A stretch of 9,875 nucleotides of DNA. Source: Limousia pullorum (GTDB lineage Bacteria; Bacillota; Clostridia; Oscillospirales; Acutalibacteraceae). Position numbers and translations under genes: made by a program. Under the pieces are notes generated by a model. The model was not told the DNA's origin. It saw nothing but the letters and a program-made list of their open reading frames with translations, and did not search any database. Of the stretch, positions 1 to 6,816 are shown piece by piece. The first letter of the stretch is position 1. Each line of letters opens with the position of its first letter. Location of the stretch: positions 1-9,875 of the forward strand of contig DVNG01000077.1 of NCBI GenBank assembly GCA_018714545.1. Direction: 5' to 3'.

Positions 1-675
1 CCTCCTTACAGCAATGAAGAGCTTGAAAAAATCAAGGAGTACACCTGCGCAGGAGTTGTAAACAGAGTTACACGCAAAGAGGCCAAGGTTTATGAAAGTG
101 AAAATCCTAAATATAACGTGGTTCTCTGGGATTTCGGAACAAAGGAAAATATTATCAGATGTCTTACACAGCGTGGCTGTAATGTGACTGTTGTTCCGGC
201 TGACACAAAGGCTGAGGAAATCAAGAGCCTTAATCCGGACGGCATAATGCTTTCAAACGGTCCTGGAGACCCACAGGAAAATAAGGGTGTAATCGAAGAG
301 CTTAAAAAGGTTTGCGAATATAAAATCCCGATTTTCGGAATTTGCCTCGGTCATCAGCTTTTGGCTCTTTCACAGGGAGCAGAAACCGAGAAGCTCAAAT
401 ACGGTCACAGAGGAGCAAACCAGCCGGTTAAGGATTTAAGATGCGGAAGAGTTTATATCTCAGCTCAGAACCACGGCTACGCTGTTGTTGACAGCAGTCT
501 TCCGGAGCACGGAAAGCTCAGCTTTATAAATATGAACGACGGCTCCTGTGAGGGTGTAAAATATACAAAGTTCCCTGCATTTTCCGTGCAGTTCCATCCT
601 GAGGCATGTGCAGGCCCGCTTGATACAATGTGGCTTTTCGATGATTTTATCAAGCTTATTGAGGAAAATAAATAA
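1..675 (+). CDS. carA: Carbamoyl-phosphate synthase small (glutaminase) subunit, 5'-truncated by the window
   Basis: The small subunit hydrolyses glutamine and channels ammonia to CarB for carbamoyl phosphate, which feeds pyrimidine and arginine synthesis in the cytoplasm. The reading frame is open from base 1, so the start lies upstream. About 224 C-terminal residues are visible, against roughly 350-360 for the family, so most of the N-terminal CarA domain is missing. The class I glutamine amidotransferase domain is complete. It has the nucleophile elbow FGICLGHQ (Cys codon 343-345), the oxyanion region with SNGPGDP, and the catalytic His and Glu in FHPEACAGP (codons 595-597 and 601-603). 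That last motif is usually FHPEAS(P/A)GP, so the Cys here is a mild variant. The KYGHRGANQPV stretch and the ISAQNHGYAV stretch are typical of CarA rather than other amidotransferases. carB is not downstream; dapF follows after 41 nt, so carB must be elsewhere or upstream. Confidence 0.96.
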   Translation, partial: PPYSNEELEKIKEYTCAGVVNRVTRKEAKVYESENPKYNVVLWDFGTKENIIRCLTQRGCNVTVVPADTKAEEIKSLNPDGIMLSNGPGDPQENKGVIEELKKVCEYKIPIFGICLGHQLLALSQGAETEKLKYGHRGANQPVKDLRCGRVYISAQNHGYAVVDSSLPEHGKLSFINMNDGSCEGVKYTKFPAFSVQFHPEACAGPLDTMWLFDDFIKLIEENK

Positions 676-716
676 TTAGCTTCATCATAACATAAGGTTA
701 TAAAGGGGAGAAAAGA

Positions 717-1574
717 ATGTCCGGAAAAATTATTGAGTTTACAAAAATGCACGGATGCGGCAATGATTACATCTATATAGATTGTTTTAAACAGGAAATA
801 AATAATCCCGAGGAATTGAGCGTAAATCTGTCCCGCCAGCATTTTTCCATAGGCGGCGATGGGGTAATACTTATATGTCCCTCCGATAAAGCCGACGCAA
901 AGATGAGAATTTTCAACCTTGACGGAAGCGAGGGAAAAATGTGCGGCAACGGTATCCGCTGTGTGGGAAAATATCTCTATGATAATTCAATGACAAAGGG
1001 AGATACCGTGACGGTTGACACATTAAGCGGAGTAAAAACTCTGAAAATTTATCCGGATGATAAGGGTAAGGCTCAGTTTATCACAGTGGATATGGGAAAA
1101 GCCTCTTATCTCAATAAAGATATCCCTGTAAACCTTGAGGGAGAAACAACAATAAATAAACCTGTTGATATCTGCGGAAAAACCGAGAACATAACCTGCG
1201 TATCCATGGGAAATCCCCATTGTGTGGTTTTCTGTGACAATACGGATATTATAGATATTGAAAAAGAGGGAAAGAGATTTGAAAAAAATCCCATATTTCC
1301 GGAAGGCGTCAACACTGAGTTTATAACTGTTGAAGATGAAAAAACTCTGAGAATGAGAGTATGGGAGAGAGGAAGCGGCGAAACTCTCGCCTGCGGAACG
1401 GGAGCCTGCGCTTCTGTTGCGGCTGCGGTTGCCTGCGGCTATTGTCCGAAAAATGAGGATATCACCGTAAAGCTTAGGGGCGGAGAGCTTAAAATAAAAT
1501 ACACAGAGGACACAGTGTATATGACCGGTCCTGCTGTCACTGCATTCAAAGGAGAAGTTGAAATAGATGAGTAA
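717..1574 (+). CDS. dapF: Diaminopimelate epimerase
   Basis: This enzyme converts LL-diaminopimelate to meso-diaminopimelate, the precursor of lysine and of the peptidoglycan cross-link. It is cofactor-independent and uses two cysteines as acid and base. Both are visible: Cys76 in MCGNGIRC and Cys226 in ACGTGAC. The N-terminus carries the family motif FTKMHGCGNDY. At 285 residues it is close to the usual 270-285. The ATG at 717 is preceded by AAAGGGGAG at 702-710, six bases upstream, which fixes the start. The stop overlaps the start of pyrG by 8 bp, implying translational coupling. The LL-DAP aminotransferase gene dapL lies two genes downstream, so two consecutive steps of one pathway share this cluster. 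Confidence 0.97.
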   Translation: MSGKIIEFTKMHGCGNDYIYIDCFKQEINNPEELSVNLSRQHFSIGGDGVILICPSDKADAKMRIFNLDGSEGKMCGNGIRCVGKYLYDNSMTKGDTVTVDTLSGVKTLKIYPDDKGKAQFITVDMGKASYLNKDIPVNLEGETTINKPVDICGKTENITCVSMGNPHCVVFCDNTDIIDIEKEGKRFEKNPIFPEGVNTEFITVEDEKTLRMRVWERGSGETLACGTGACASVAAAVACGYCPKNEDITVKLRGGELKIKYTEDTVYMTGPAVTAFKGEVEIDE

Positions 1575-3192
1575 GTATATTTTTGTAACCGGAGGAGTTG
1601 TATCCGGACTTGGAAAAGGAATAACAGCGGCGTCTTTAGGAAGACTCTTAAAGGCAAGAGGATTTAAGGTGGCGGCTCAGAAGCTTGACCCATATATAAA
1701 CATAGACCCGGGCACAATGAGTCCTTACCAGCACGGAGAGGTTTATGTAACCGAGGACGGAGCGGAAACGGATTTGGACTTGGGACATTATGAAAGATTT
1801 ATTGATGAAAACCTTAATAAATACTCAAACCTTACAACCGGCAAGGTATACTGGAATGTGCTTACAAAAGAGAGAAAAGGCGAATATCTTGGCGAAACGG
1901 TACAGGTTATCCCCCATATAACCGATGAGATAAAAAGCTTTATCTATTCCGTAGGAGAAAAAACCGACGCAGATATTGTAATTACCGAAATAGGCGGTAC
2001 AACCGGCGACATCGAATCCCAGCCATACCTTGAAGCCATAAGACAGGTAGCAAACGAGCAGGGAAGAAGAAACTGCCTTTTTATTCATGTTACCCTTATC
2101 CCTTATCTTGAATTTTCCGGAGAACATAAGTCAAAGCCCACACAGCACTCTGTAAAGGAGTTGCAGTCCTTTGGAATCATGCCGGATATTATAGTTGCAA
2201 GATGCGACAGACCTTTGGAAAAATCTATTTTTGCAAAGATTGCTAAGTTCTGCAATGTTTCACCTGACTGCGTTATAGAGAACAGAACAGTCCCACTTCT
2301 TTATGAAGCACCTGTTATGCTCAAGGAACAGGGACTTGACAAAGTGGTATTGAGAGAGCTTTCTCTTGAGGATAAAAAGGATTTTGACTTTACCGAATGG
2401 GAAAACATGATTGCCTCAATCAAGCAGTGCGAAAAGTCTGTAAATATCGCTTTGGTTGGAAAATACGTAAAACTCCACGATTCCTACCTTTCAGTTTCCG
2501 AGGCTTTAAGCCACGCAGGCTGGGCAAACGGAACAAATGTAAATGTTATGTGGATTGACAGCGAAACCATAACAGATGAGAATGTGGGAAAGGTTCTTGA
2601 AGGATGCGATGGAATTATAATCCCCGGAGGCTTCGGAAGCCGTGGAATTGAGGGAATGATTTCTGCCGCAAAATATGCACTAAAAAATAATATTCCGTAT
2701 TTCGGGATTTGTCTTGGTATGCAGATAGCATCTATTGCCTTTGCAAGGGATATTTTAAAGCTTGAGGACGCAAACTCAAAGGAATTTGACGTAGACAGCA
2801 AAAATAAGGTTATAGACCTTATGAACGACCAAAAATACCTTGAGGAAATGGGCGGCACAATGAGACTTGGAGCTTATCCATGCAAGGTTAAAAGAGAGTC
2901 AAAGCTCTATGAAATGTATCAGGAGCACAATGTTTCGGAGCGTCACCGTCACCGCTATGAGTTTAACAACGACTACAGAGAAGCTTTTGAGCAAAACGGA
3001 ATTGTTTTCTCGGGAGTTTCACCGGATAACAGACTGGTGGAAGCTGTGGAATATTCAAAGAATAATTTCTTTGTGGGAGTTCAGTATCATCCTGAATTTA
3101 AGAGCCGCCCAAACAAGCCTCACCCGGTATTTAAAGGCTTTATAAAGGCTGCAATGATATACAACTATGAGAACGGGAGGGAATGTAAGTGA
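1567..3192 (+). CDS. pyrG: CTP synthase (glutamine-hydrolysing)
   Basis: PyrG makes CTP from UTP, ATP and glutamine-derived ammonia. The 541-residue protein is full length (family about 535-550). The N-terminal synthetase domain, about residues 1-267, opens with FVTGGVVSGLGKGI, the nucleotide-binding P-loop-like segment, followed by KLDPYINIDPGTMSP. The C-terminal amidotransferase domain, about 290-541, has nucleophile Cys382 in FGICLGMQ and the His508/Glu510 pair in VQYHPEF. The ATG at 1567 lies inside the end of dapF. AAAGGAG at 1548-1554 is the likely ribosome site, 12 bases upstream and inside dapF. In Bacillus subtilis pyrG is controlled by reiterative transcription at its own promoter with a G-run initial transcript. 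Here the gene is internal to an overlapping cluster and I see no such leader, so that control is probably absent at this position. Confidence 0.98.
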   Translation: MSKYIFVTGGVVSGLGKGITAASLGRLLKARGFKVAAQKLDPYINIDPGTMSPYQHGEVYVTEDGAETDLDLGHYERFIDENLNKYSNLTTGKVYWNVLTKERKGEYLGETVQVIPHITDEIKSFIYSVGEKTDADIVITEIGGTTGDIESQPYLEAIRQVANEQGRRNCLFIHVTLIPYLEFSGEHKSKPTQHSVKELQSFGIMPDIIVARCDRPLEKSIFAKIAKFCNVSPDCVIENRTVPLLYEAPVMLKEQGLDKVVLRELSLEDKKDFDFTEWENMIASIKQCEKSVNIALVGKYVKLHDSYLSVSEALSHAGWANGTNVNVMWIDSETITDENVGKVLEGCDGIIIPGGFGSRGIEGMISAAKYALKNNIPYFGICLGMQIASIAFARDILKLEDANSKEFDVDSKNKVIDLMNDQKYLEEMGGTMRLGAYPCKVKRESKLYEMYQEHNVSERHRHRYEFNNDYREAFEQNGIVFSGVSPDNRLVEAVEYSKNNFFVGVQYHPEFKSRPNKPHPVFKGFIKAAMIYNYENGRECK

Positions 3193-4367
3193 GAATAAAT
3201 GAAAACTACAAAAATCTGAAAGAAAGCTATCTCTTTTCTGAAATCGCCGCAAGGGTGGAAAAGTTTAAAAGTGAAAATCCAGATAAAAAAATAATCAGAA
3301 TGGGTATAGGCGACGTTACATTGCCATTGCCTCAGGTTGTTGTGGAAGCAGGAAAGAAAGCCTTTGAAGAACAGGCGTTTTCAGAAACTTTCCACGGATA
3401 CGGCCCGGAACAGGGTTACGACTTTTTAAGAGAGGCAATAAGAGATTATTATAAAACCTTCGGCGTTTCTCTCCATATGGACGAGATTTTTGTAAGCGAC
3501 GGAGCCAAAAGCGACGTTGGAAATGTCCTTGACCTTTTTGATAAGGACAATACAGTGCTTATTCCAAATCCTGTTTATCCCGTTTATTTTGACACAAACG
3601 TAATGAACGGCAGAAAGATTATTTTTGCCGAGGGAAACAAAGAAAATAATTTCCTGCCAATGCCATCAGATGAGGTAAAGGCTGATATAATTTATCTTTG
3701 CTCACCGAATAACCCAACCGGTGCTGTATACACAAAGGAACAGCTTGAAGCTTGGGTAAAATATGCCCTTAAAAACGGAAGCATAATTCTTTTTGACAGC
3801 GCATACGAAGCATTTATTCAGGATGAAAAGCTTCCCAGAAGTATTTTCAGCATTGAAGGCGCCGAGAAGTGCGCAATAGAGTTTTGCTCACTTTCAAAAA
3901 CAGCGGGCTTTACCGGTGTAAGATGCGGATATACTGTTGTGCCGGAGGCTTTGGAGTTTGAGGATATGAGCATTAGAAAAATGTGGCTGAGACGACAAAC
4001 CACAAAGTTTAACGGTGTTTCCTATCCAGTACAGAGAGCCGCACAGGCGGTGTTCTCAAAAGAGGGAATAGAGCAGTGCAGAAAGAACATCGCTTACTAT
4101 ATGGAAAATGCAAAAATTATCACAGCCACAATGGATAAATTGAATATCTCATATGTAGGAGGAGAAAACTCTCCATATGTGTGGCTTAAATGTCCCGGCG
4201 GCATGACCTCGTGGGAATTTTTTAATAAGCTTTTAAGTGAAGCCGCAGTTGTGGGAACACCTGGAAGCGGTTTCGGAACAGCGGGAGAAGGTTATTTCAG
4301 GCTTACAGCTTTTTCCTCAAAGGAAGCCGCAAAAGAGGCAATGGAAAGGCTTGAAAAAATATTTTAA
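3189..4367 (+). CDS. dapL: LL-diaminopimelate aminotransferase
   Basis: DapL is a PLP enzyme that converts tetrahydrodipicolinate directly to LL-diaminopimelate using glutamate, bypassing the succinylase and acetylase branches. DapF then epimerises the product. The 392-residue protein is a class I/II fold-type I aminotransferase. DapL-specific features are NYKNLKESYLFSEIA at the N-terminus, IGDVTLPLP, HGYGPEQGYDFLR, and VSDGAKSD around the phosphate-binding loop. NPVYPVYFDTNV and SPNNPTGA follow, and the Schiff-base Lys237 lies in SLSKTAGFTG. The start is GTG at 3189, overlapping the pyrG stop as GTGA. GGGAGG at 3175-3180 is 8 bases upstream and supports it. It is slightly shorter than many family members (about 400-410), but no motif is missing. 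A different aminotransferase specificity is unlikely given these motifs and the dapF neighbour. Confidence 0.94.
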   Translation: MRINENYKNLKESYLFSEIAARVEKFKSENPDKKIIRMGIGDVTLPLPQVVVEAGKKAFEEQAFSETFHGYGPEQGYDFLREAIRDYYKTFGVSLHMDEIFVSDGAKSDVGNVLDLFDKDNTVLIPNPVYPVYFDTNVMNGRKIIFAEGNKENNFLPMPSDEVKADIIYLCSPNNPTGAVYTKEQLEAWVKYALKNGSIILFDSAYEAFIQDEKLPRSIFSIEGAEKCAIEFCSLSKTAGFTGVRCGYTVVPEALEFEDMSIRKMWLRRQTTKFNGVSYPVQRAAQAVFSKEGIEQCRKNIAYYMENAKIITATMDKLNISYVGGENSPYVWLKCPGGMTSWEFFNKLLSEAAVVGTPGSGFGTAGEGYFRLTAFSSKEAAKEAMERLEKIF

Positions 4368-4381
4368 CTTTGAAAAAAACG

Positions 4382-4460
4382 TTTTCATAATCTTACATTT
4401 AAAGGTCAGCTAAAGCAAAAGAGTTGTCGATTTATAAAAAATTATGAAAAGTAAATGTAA
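4382..4460. repeat. Block-swapped inverted repeat in the spacer before transketolase
   Basis: The plus strand reads TTTTCATAAT-C-TTACATTTA at 4382-4401. The minus strand, read from 4460 to 4441, gives TTACATTTA-C-TTTTCATAAT. The same two words, 10 and 9 bases, therefore occur exactly in both arms with one C between them, but in swapped order, with 39 bases separating the arms. As RNA the pairings 4382-4391:4441-4450 and 4393-4401:4452-4460 cross each other, and with 1-nt connectors they are probably mutually exclusive. Function is unknown. A bipartite operator, an alternative-fold leader or AT-rich coincidence are all possible. Adjacent is a perfect AAAACGTTTT palindrome at 4376-4385. Confidence 0.6.
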
Positions 4461-4526
4461 AAAGGGTCTAAGTTGATAAATAAATAGTGAAGTATGCGAA
4501 AATATCAGAAATAGATCAAAAGGTAA

Positions 4527-4555
4527 TTGCGCTTAAATTGAATTTGTGATATGAT
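4527..4555 (+). promoter_or_regulatory. Probable sigma-A promoter (extended -10) for the transketolase pair
   Basis: The -35 element is TTGCGC at 4527-4532, followed by a 17-base spacer and the -10 TATGAT at 4550-4555. A TGn extended -10 (TG at 4547-4548) compensates for the weak -35. Transcription would begin near 4562, leaving a leader of about 50 nt before the ATG at 4613. The remainder of the 245-base spacer between dapL and this gene holds the block-swapped repeat at 4382-4460 and no convincing gene. No GC-rich terminator follows dapL, so some read-through is possible. Confidence 0.6.
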
Positions 4556-4612
4556 AAAGTAGCATGAAAAGCTGTATTTGCTTTCTTGATTTGTGAACTG
4601 GAGGATTGTATT

Positions 4613-5425
4613 ATGGGAACAGCTGAATTGCGTAATATTGCAAAGCAGATTCGTTATTATACTACTGACGAAATTGCAACTCTCGGCGTAGGTCATATCG
4701 GCGGAAGTCTTTCTATTGCTGATGTGCTTGCGGTACTCTATTTTAAAGAAATGAATGTTGATCCTAAAAATCCGAATATGGAAAACCGTGACAGACTTGT
4801 TGTATCCAAGGGACACGCAGGTCCTGCAGTTTATGCTACTTTGGCATTGAAGGGTTATTTCCCAATGGAAGAGCTCAAGACACTTAACGTTGAGGGCACA
4901 AATCTTCCAAGCCATTGCGACAGAACTTTGACTCCTGGAGTTGACATGACAGCAGGTTCTTTGGGACAGGGCATCTCCGCTGCAGTTGGCATGGCTAAAG
5001 CATGTAAGATTTTTGAAAACGGAGCAAGGGTATTCTGTATTATCGGTGACGGCGAAAGCCAGGAAGGTCAGGTATGGGAGGCATGTATGTCTGCCGTACA
5101 GCTGAAGCTTGACAATCTTATTGTATTCATGGACTACAACAAGATGCAGATTGACGGAACTACAGATGAGATTATGTCTGTAGAGAATCCTGCTGAGCGT
5201 TTCAGAGCTTTCGGATTTAATGTATATGATATTGACGGACATGACATAGATGCTATTATCGCTTCTATCGACGGTGCAAAGCAGGTTAAGGACAAGCCTA
5301 CAATGATTGTTCTTAACACAGTAAAGGGCAAGGGCGTTTCATTTGTTGAACAGGCTCTTGTTGACTGCCACAGCATGAACTTTACAGCAGAGCAAAAAGC
5401 AGCTGCTTTGGAAGAGTTGAAATAA
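4613..5425 (+). CDS. Transketolase, N-terminal (TPP-binding) subunit
   Basis: This is the first half of a split transketolase, which moves two-carbon ketol units between sugar phosphates in the non-oxidative pentose phosphate pathway. The protein has 270 residues and matches the N-terminal domain of the single-chain enzyme. Landmarks are GHIGGSLSIADVLAVLY (substrate/TPP region), RLVVSKGHAGPAVYATLA, and AGSLGQGISAAVGMA. The thiamine diphosphate/Mg2+ motif starts at GDG 145-147 and ends at Asn176 in MDYNKMQIDG. The ATG at 4613 is chosen because CTGGAGGA at 4598-4605 sits seven bases upstream. An in-frame TTG at 4586 has no comparable site. The C-terminal subunit follows after 14 nt, so the two chains are presumably made together and assemble. 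A DXS-like or other split TPP enzyme is less likely given the transketolase motifs. Confidence 0.94.
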   Translation: MGTAELRNIAKQIRYYTTDEIATLGVGHIGGSLSIADVLAVLYFKEMNVDPKNPNMENRDRLVVSKGHAGPAVYATLALKGYFPMEELKTLNVEGTNLPSHCDRTLTPGVDMTAGSLGQGISAAVGMAKACKIFENGARVFCIIGDGESQEGQVWEACMSAVQLKLDNLIVFMDYNKMQIDGTTDEIMSVENPAERFRAFGFNVYDIDGHDIDAIIASIDGAKQVKDKPTMIVLNTVKGKGVSFVEQALVDCHSMNFTAEQKAAALEELK

Positions 5426-5439
5426 GGAGGTAGTTAGTG

Positions 5440-6378
5440 ATGGCAAGTAAAGAAATTCGTGGAATTTTCGCTGAAATTCTCGCAGAAGAGATGGCAAAAG
5501 ATAAAAGAATTGCCGTTATAGACGCTGACCTTGCAAAGTGCAACGGCACAATGGGACTTCGTAAGTTGTATCCGGACAGAGCTTTTGATGTTGGTATTGC
5601 AGAGCAGAACATGGCAGGTATTGCAGCCGGTATGGCAACCTGCGGCATGATTCCTTTCATCAGCTCATTTACTCCTTTTGCAACAAGAAGAATTTGTGAC
5701 CAGATTGCGGTTTCAATCGCTCTTGCAAAGTGCAATGTTAAAATTGTTGGTTCTGACCCGGGAATTACAGCACAGCTCAACGGTGCAACACACATGAGCG
5801 TTGAGGATGTGGGCGTTGTAAGAAGTATTCCAAGCTTGGTTATCTACGAGCCGGTGGATGCAGAACAGTTCAGACAGGCTATGCCTCAGATTATAAATTA
5901 TGACGGTCCTGTATACATCAGAATGTTCAGAAAGGCAATCGACGATGTATTTACAGCTCCTGATTATAAATTCGACCTCTTTAAGGCTGATACAATCAAA
6001 GAGGGTAAGGACGTTACAATTTTCGCAACAGGTATAATGGTTCAGGAGACAATGAAGGCTTTGAAAACTCTTGAAGAGCTTGGCATTGATGCTGAAGTTA
6101 TAAACATTCATACCATTAAGCCTATCGACAGAGAGGCTGTAATTGCTTCTGCAAAGAAAACAAGAGCTGTTGTTGTTGCTGAAAACCACAACATCATCGG
6201 CGGCCTTGGCTCAGCAGTAGCAGAGGTACTTGGCGAAGAGTGTCCTACAATCATGAAGAGAATCGGTATTAAGGACAGATTCGGTCAGGTTGGTAAGCTT
6301 CCATTCCTCCAGGAGGAATACGAGATGACAGATAAGCACATTGTTGAGGCTGTCAAGGAAGTTATTGCCAAGAAATAA
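5440..6378 (+). CDS. Transketolase, C-terminal subunit
   Basis: This is the second half of the split transketolase. It contains the pyrimidine-binding domain followed by the C-terminal transketolase domain. The glutamate that activates the TPP aminopyrimidine is Glu55 in VGIAEQNMAGIAAGMA. SSFTPFATRR and ITAQLNGATHMSVED follow in the same domain, and the C-terminal domain begins near KEGKDVTIFATG at about residue 187. It has 312 residues from ATG 5440. GTG at 5437 is an alternative start three bases earlier. AAGGAGG at 5424-5430 serves either and overlaps the stop of the first subunit, so translation of the two chains is probably coupled. The NGATHMSVEDVG segment is the split-transketolase equivalent of the substrate-phosphate region. 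No strong intrinsic terminator is visible after the stop. Confidence 0.94.
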   Translation: MASKEIRGIFAEILAEEMAKDKRIAVIDADLAKCNGTMGLRKLYPDRAFDVGIAEQNMAGIAAGMATCGMIPFISSFTPFATRRICDQIAVSIALAKCNVKIVGSDPGITAQLNGATHMSVEDVGVVRSIPSLVIYEPVDAEQFRQAMPQIINYDGPVYIRMFRKAIDDVFTAPDYKFDLFKADTIKEGKDVTIFATGIMVQETMKALKTLEELGIDAEVINIHTIKPIDREAVIASAKKTRAVVVAENHNIIGGLGSAVAEVLGEECPTIMKRIGIKDRFGQVGKLPFLQEEYEMTDKHIVEAVKEVIAKK

Positions 6379-6462
6379 TTTAATGACTATCAAAATATAG
6401 ACAAAAATAGTATATGCGACTTGTGCTATTTCGACAAAATTTTATCAATTTGTGATTATTGC

Positions 6463-6491
6463 TTGAAGTTTATCTGTATATATGGTAACAT
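6463..6491 (+). promoter_or_regulatory. Probable promoter of the glycine riboswitch leader
   Basis: TTGAAG at 6463-6468 is followed by a 17-base spacer and TAACAT at 6486-6491, with an extended -10 TG at 6483-6484. Initiation near 6498 would place the transcript start about 35 nt before the first aptamer, which fits a riboswitch-controlled leader. The 80 or so bases upstream, after the transketolase stop, are AT-rich and show only weak hairpins. Confidence 0.5.
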
Positions 6492-6531
6492 AGTGTCGTT
6501 GTCGTGATTTAACAAGTTGAATTGCGTTGAA

Positions 6532-6610
6532 GTTTTCAGAAAAGTAGCCATGCGCTTGCCGAAGGAGTAATGCTCTCAGGAATTTCCTTTTGGGAAATAG
6601 GACTGAAAAC
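6532..6610 (+). promoter_or_regulatory. Glycine riboswitch, aptamer 1 of a tandem
   Basis: An exact 8-bp P1 helix, GTTTTCAG at 6532-6539 with CTGAAAAC at 6603-6610, encloses the glycine aptamer signatures GCCGAAGGAG (6558-6567), CTCTCAGG (6573-6580) and GGACTG (6600-6605). The copy is divergent. GTAA stands where GCAA is usual. The GGAGAG partner of CTCTC is not present and is replaced by an imperfect AG-U-AGC pairing. A hairpin at 6582-6598 is inserted between CAGG and GGAC, where most copies have a short CAAAA-type joint. It sits seven bases before aptamer 2. It may bind glycine weakly or mainly stabilise the second aptamer through tertiary contacts. Confidence 0.85.
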
Positions 6611-6617
6611 CGAGTAA

Positions 6618-6693
6618 ACTCTGGAGAAACTCTTTTAAAAGAGTGCCGAAGGTGCAAGGAATTTTCCGAATCTCTCAGGCAAAAGGACAGAGG
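6618..6693 (+). promoter_or_regulatory. Glycine riboswitch, aptamer 2 of a tandem
   Basis: This copy is close to consensus. P1 pairs CTCTG at 6619-6623 with CAGAG at 6688-6692. P2 pairs GGAGA with TCTC. The core has GCCGAAGGTGCAA at 6645-6657 and CTCTCAGGCAAAAGGACAG ending at 6690. The peripheral hairpin ACTCTTTTAAAAGAGT at 6629-6644 is a perfect palindrome, and a second small hairpin is GGAATTTTCC at 6658-6667. The P1/P2 5' strand CTCTGGAGAA (6619-6628) is also complementary to TTTTCCAGAG at 6726-6735, which includes the first four bases of the downstream terminator stem. Glycine binding should hold this strand in the aptamer, free the terminator and stop transcription. That makes an OFF switch, in line with control of an uptake transporter. 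Confidence 0.93.
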
Positions 6694-6731
6694 ATGACAT
6701 TACGTCACTTTGCTATTTATTTTTGTTTTCC

Positions 6732-6768
6732 AGAGCTTAACTCGTTTGAGTTAGGCTCTTTTTATTTT
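6732..6768 (+). terminator. Intrinsic terminator of the glycine riboswitch expression platform
   Basis: A 12-bp stem pairs AGAGCTTAACTC at 6732-6743 with GAGTTAGGCTCT at 6748-6759, with one U-G wobble and a GTTT loop. It is followed by TTTT, an A, then TTTT. It lies 39 nt after aptamer 2 and about 50 nt before the symporter start, so it acts as a conditional attenuator rather than an end-of-operon signal. Its 5' base is contested by aptamer 2 sequence. Confidence 0.93.
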
Positions 6769-6816
6769 CATATATATAAATTTATATGATTACATTTATT
6801 TTTAGGAGTGGTTTTT

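Noticed and set aside
4374..4387. A cre-like site (AAAAAACGTTTTCA) just after dapL
   Set aside because: Only the right half fits the CcpA consensus. The left TG is missing, the sequence is a low-complexity A/T run, and it is about 140 bases from the transketolase promoter.
4444..4476. A 10-codon leader-peptide-like frame before transketolase
   Set aside because: It has no ribosome binding site, no run of regulatory codons, and lies upstream of the proposed promoter.
4586..4612. TTG at 4586 as the transketolase N-terminal start
   Set aside because: The strong GGAGG site lies after this codon and is correctly spaced for ATG 4613.
4505..5242. A 245-codon open frame on the minus strand opposite the transketolase N-terminal subunit
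   Set aside because: It lies antisense to a certain gene, shows no recognisable domain, is rich in scattered Cys, His and Ser as antisense frames often are, and has no supporting ribosome site.
6405..6431. AAATAG/CTATTT hairpin after the transketolase C-terminal subunit as a terminator
   Set aside because: The stem is AT-only with a large loop and no T-run follows, so it is not a convincing intrinsic terminator.
6694..6789. A 31-codon frame starting right after aptamer 2 behind a purine-rich GGACAGAGG
   Set aside because: It runs through the riboswitch terminator stem and T-tract. The purine stretch is the conserved aptamer P1 strand, so it is a by-product of RNA structure.
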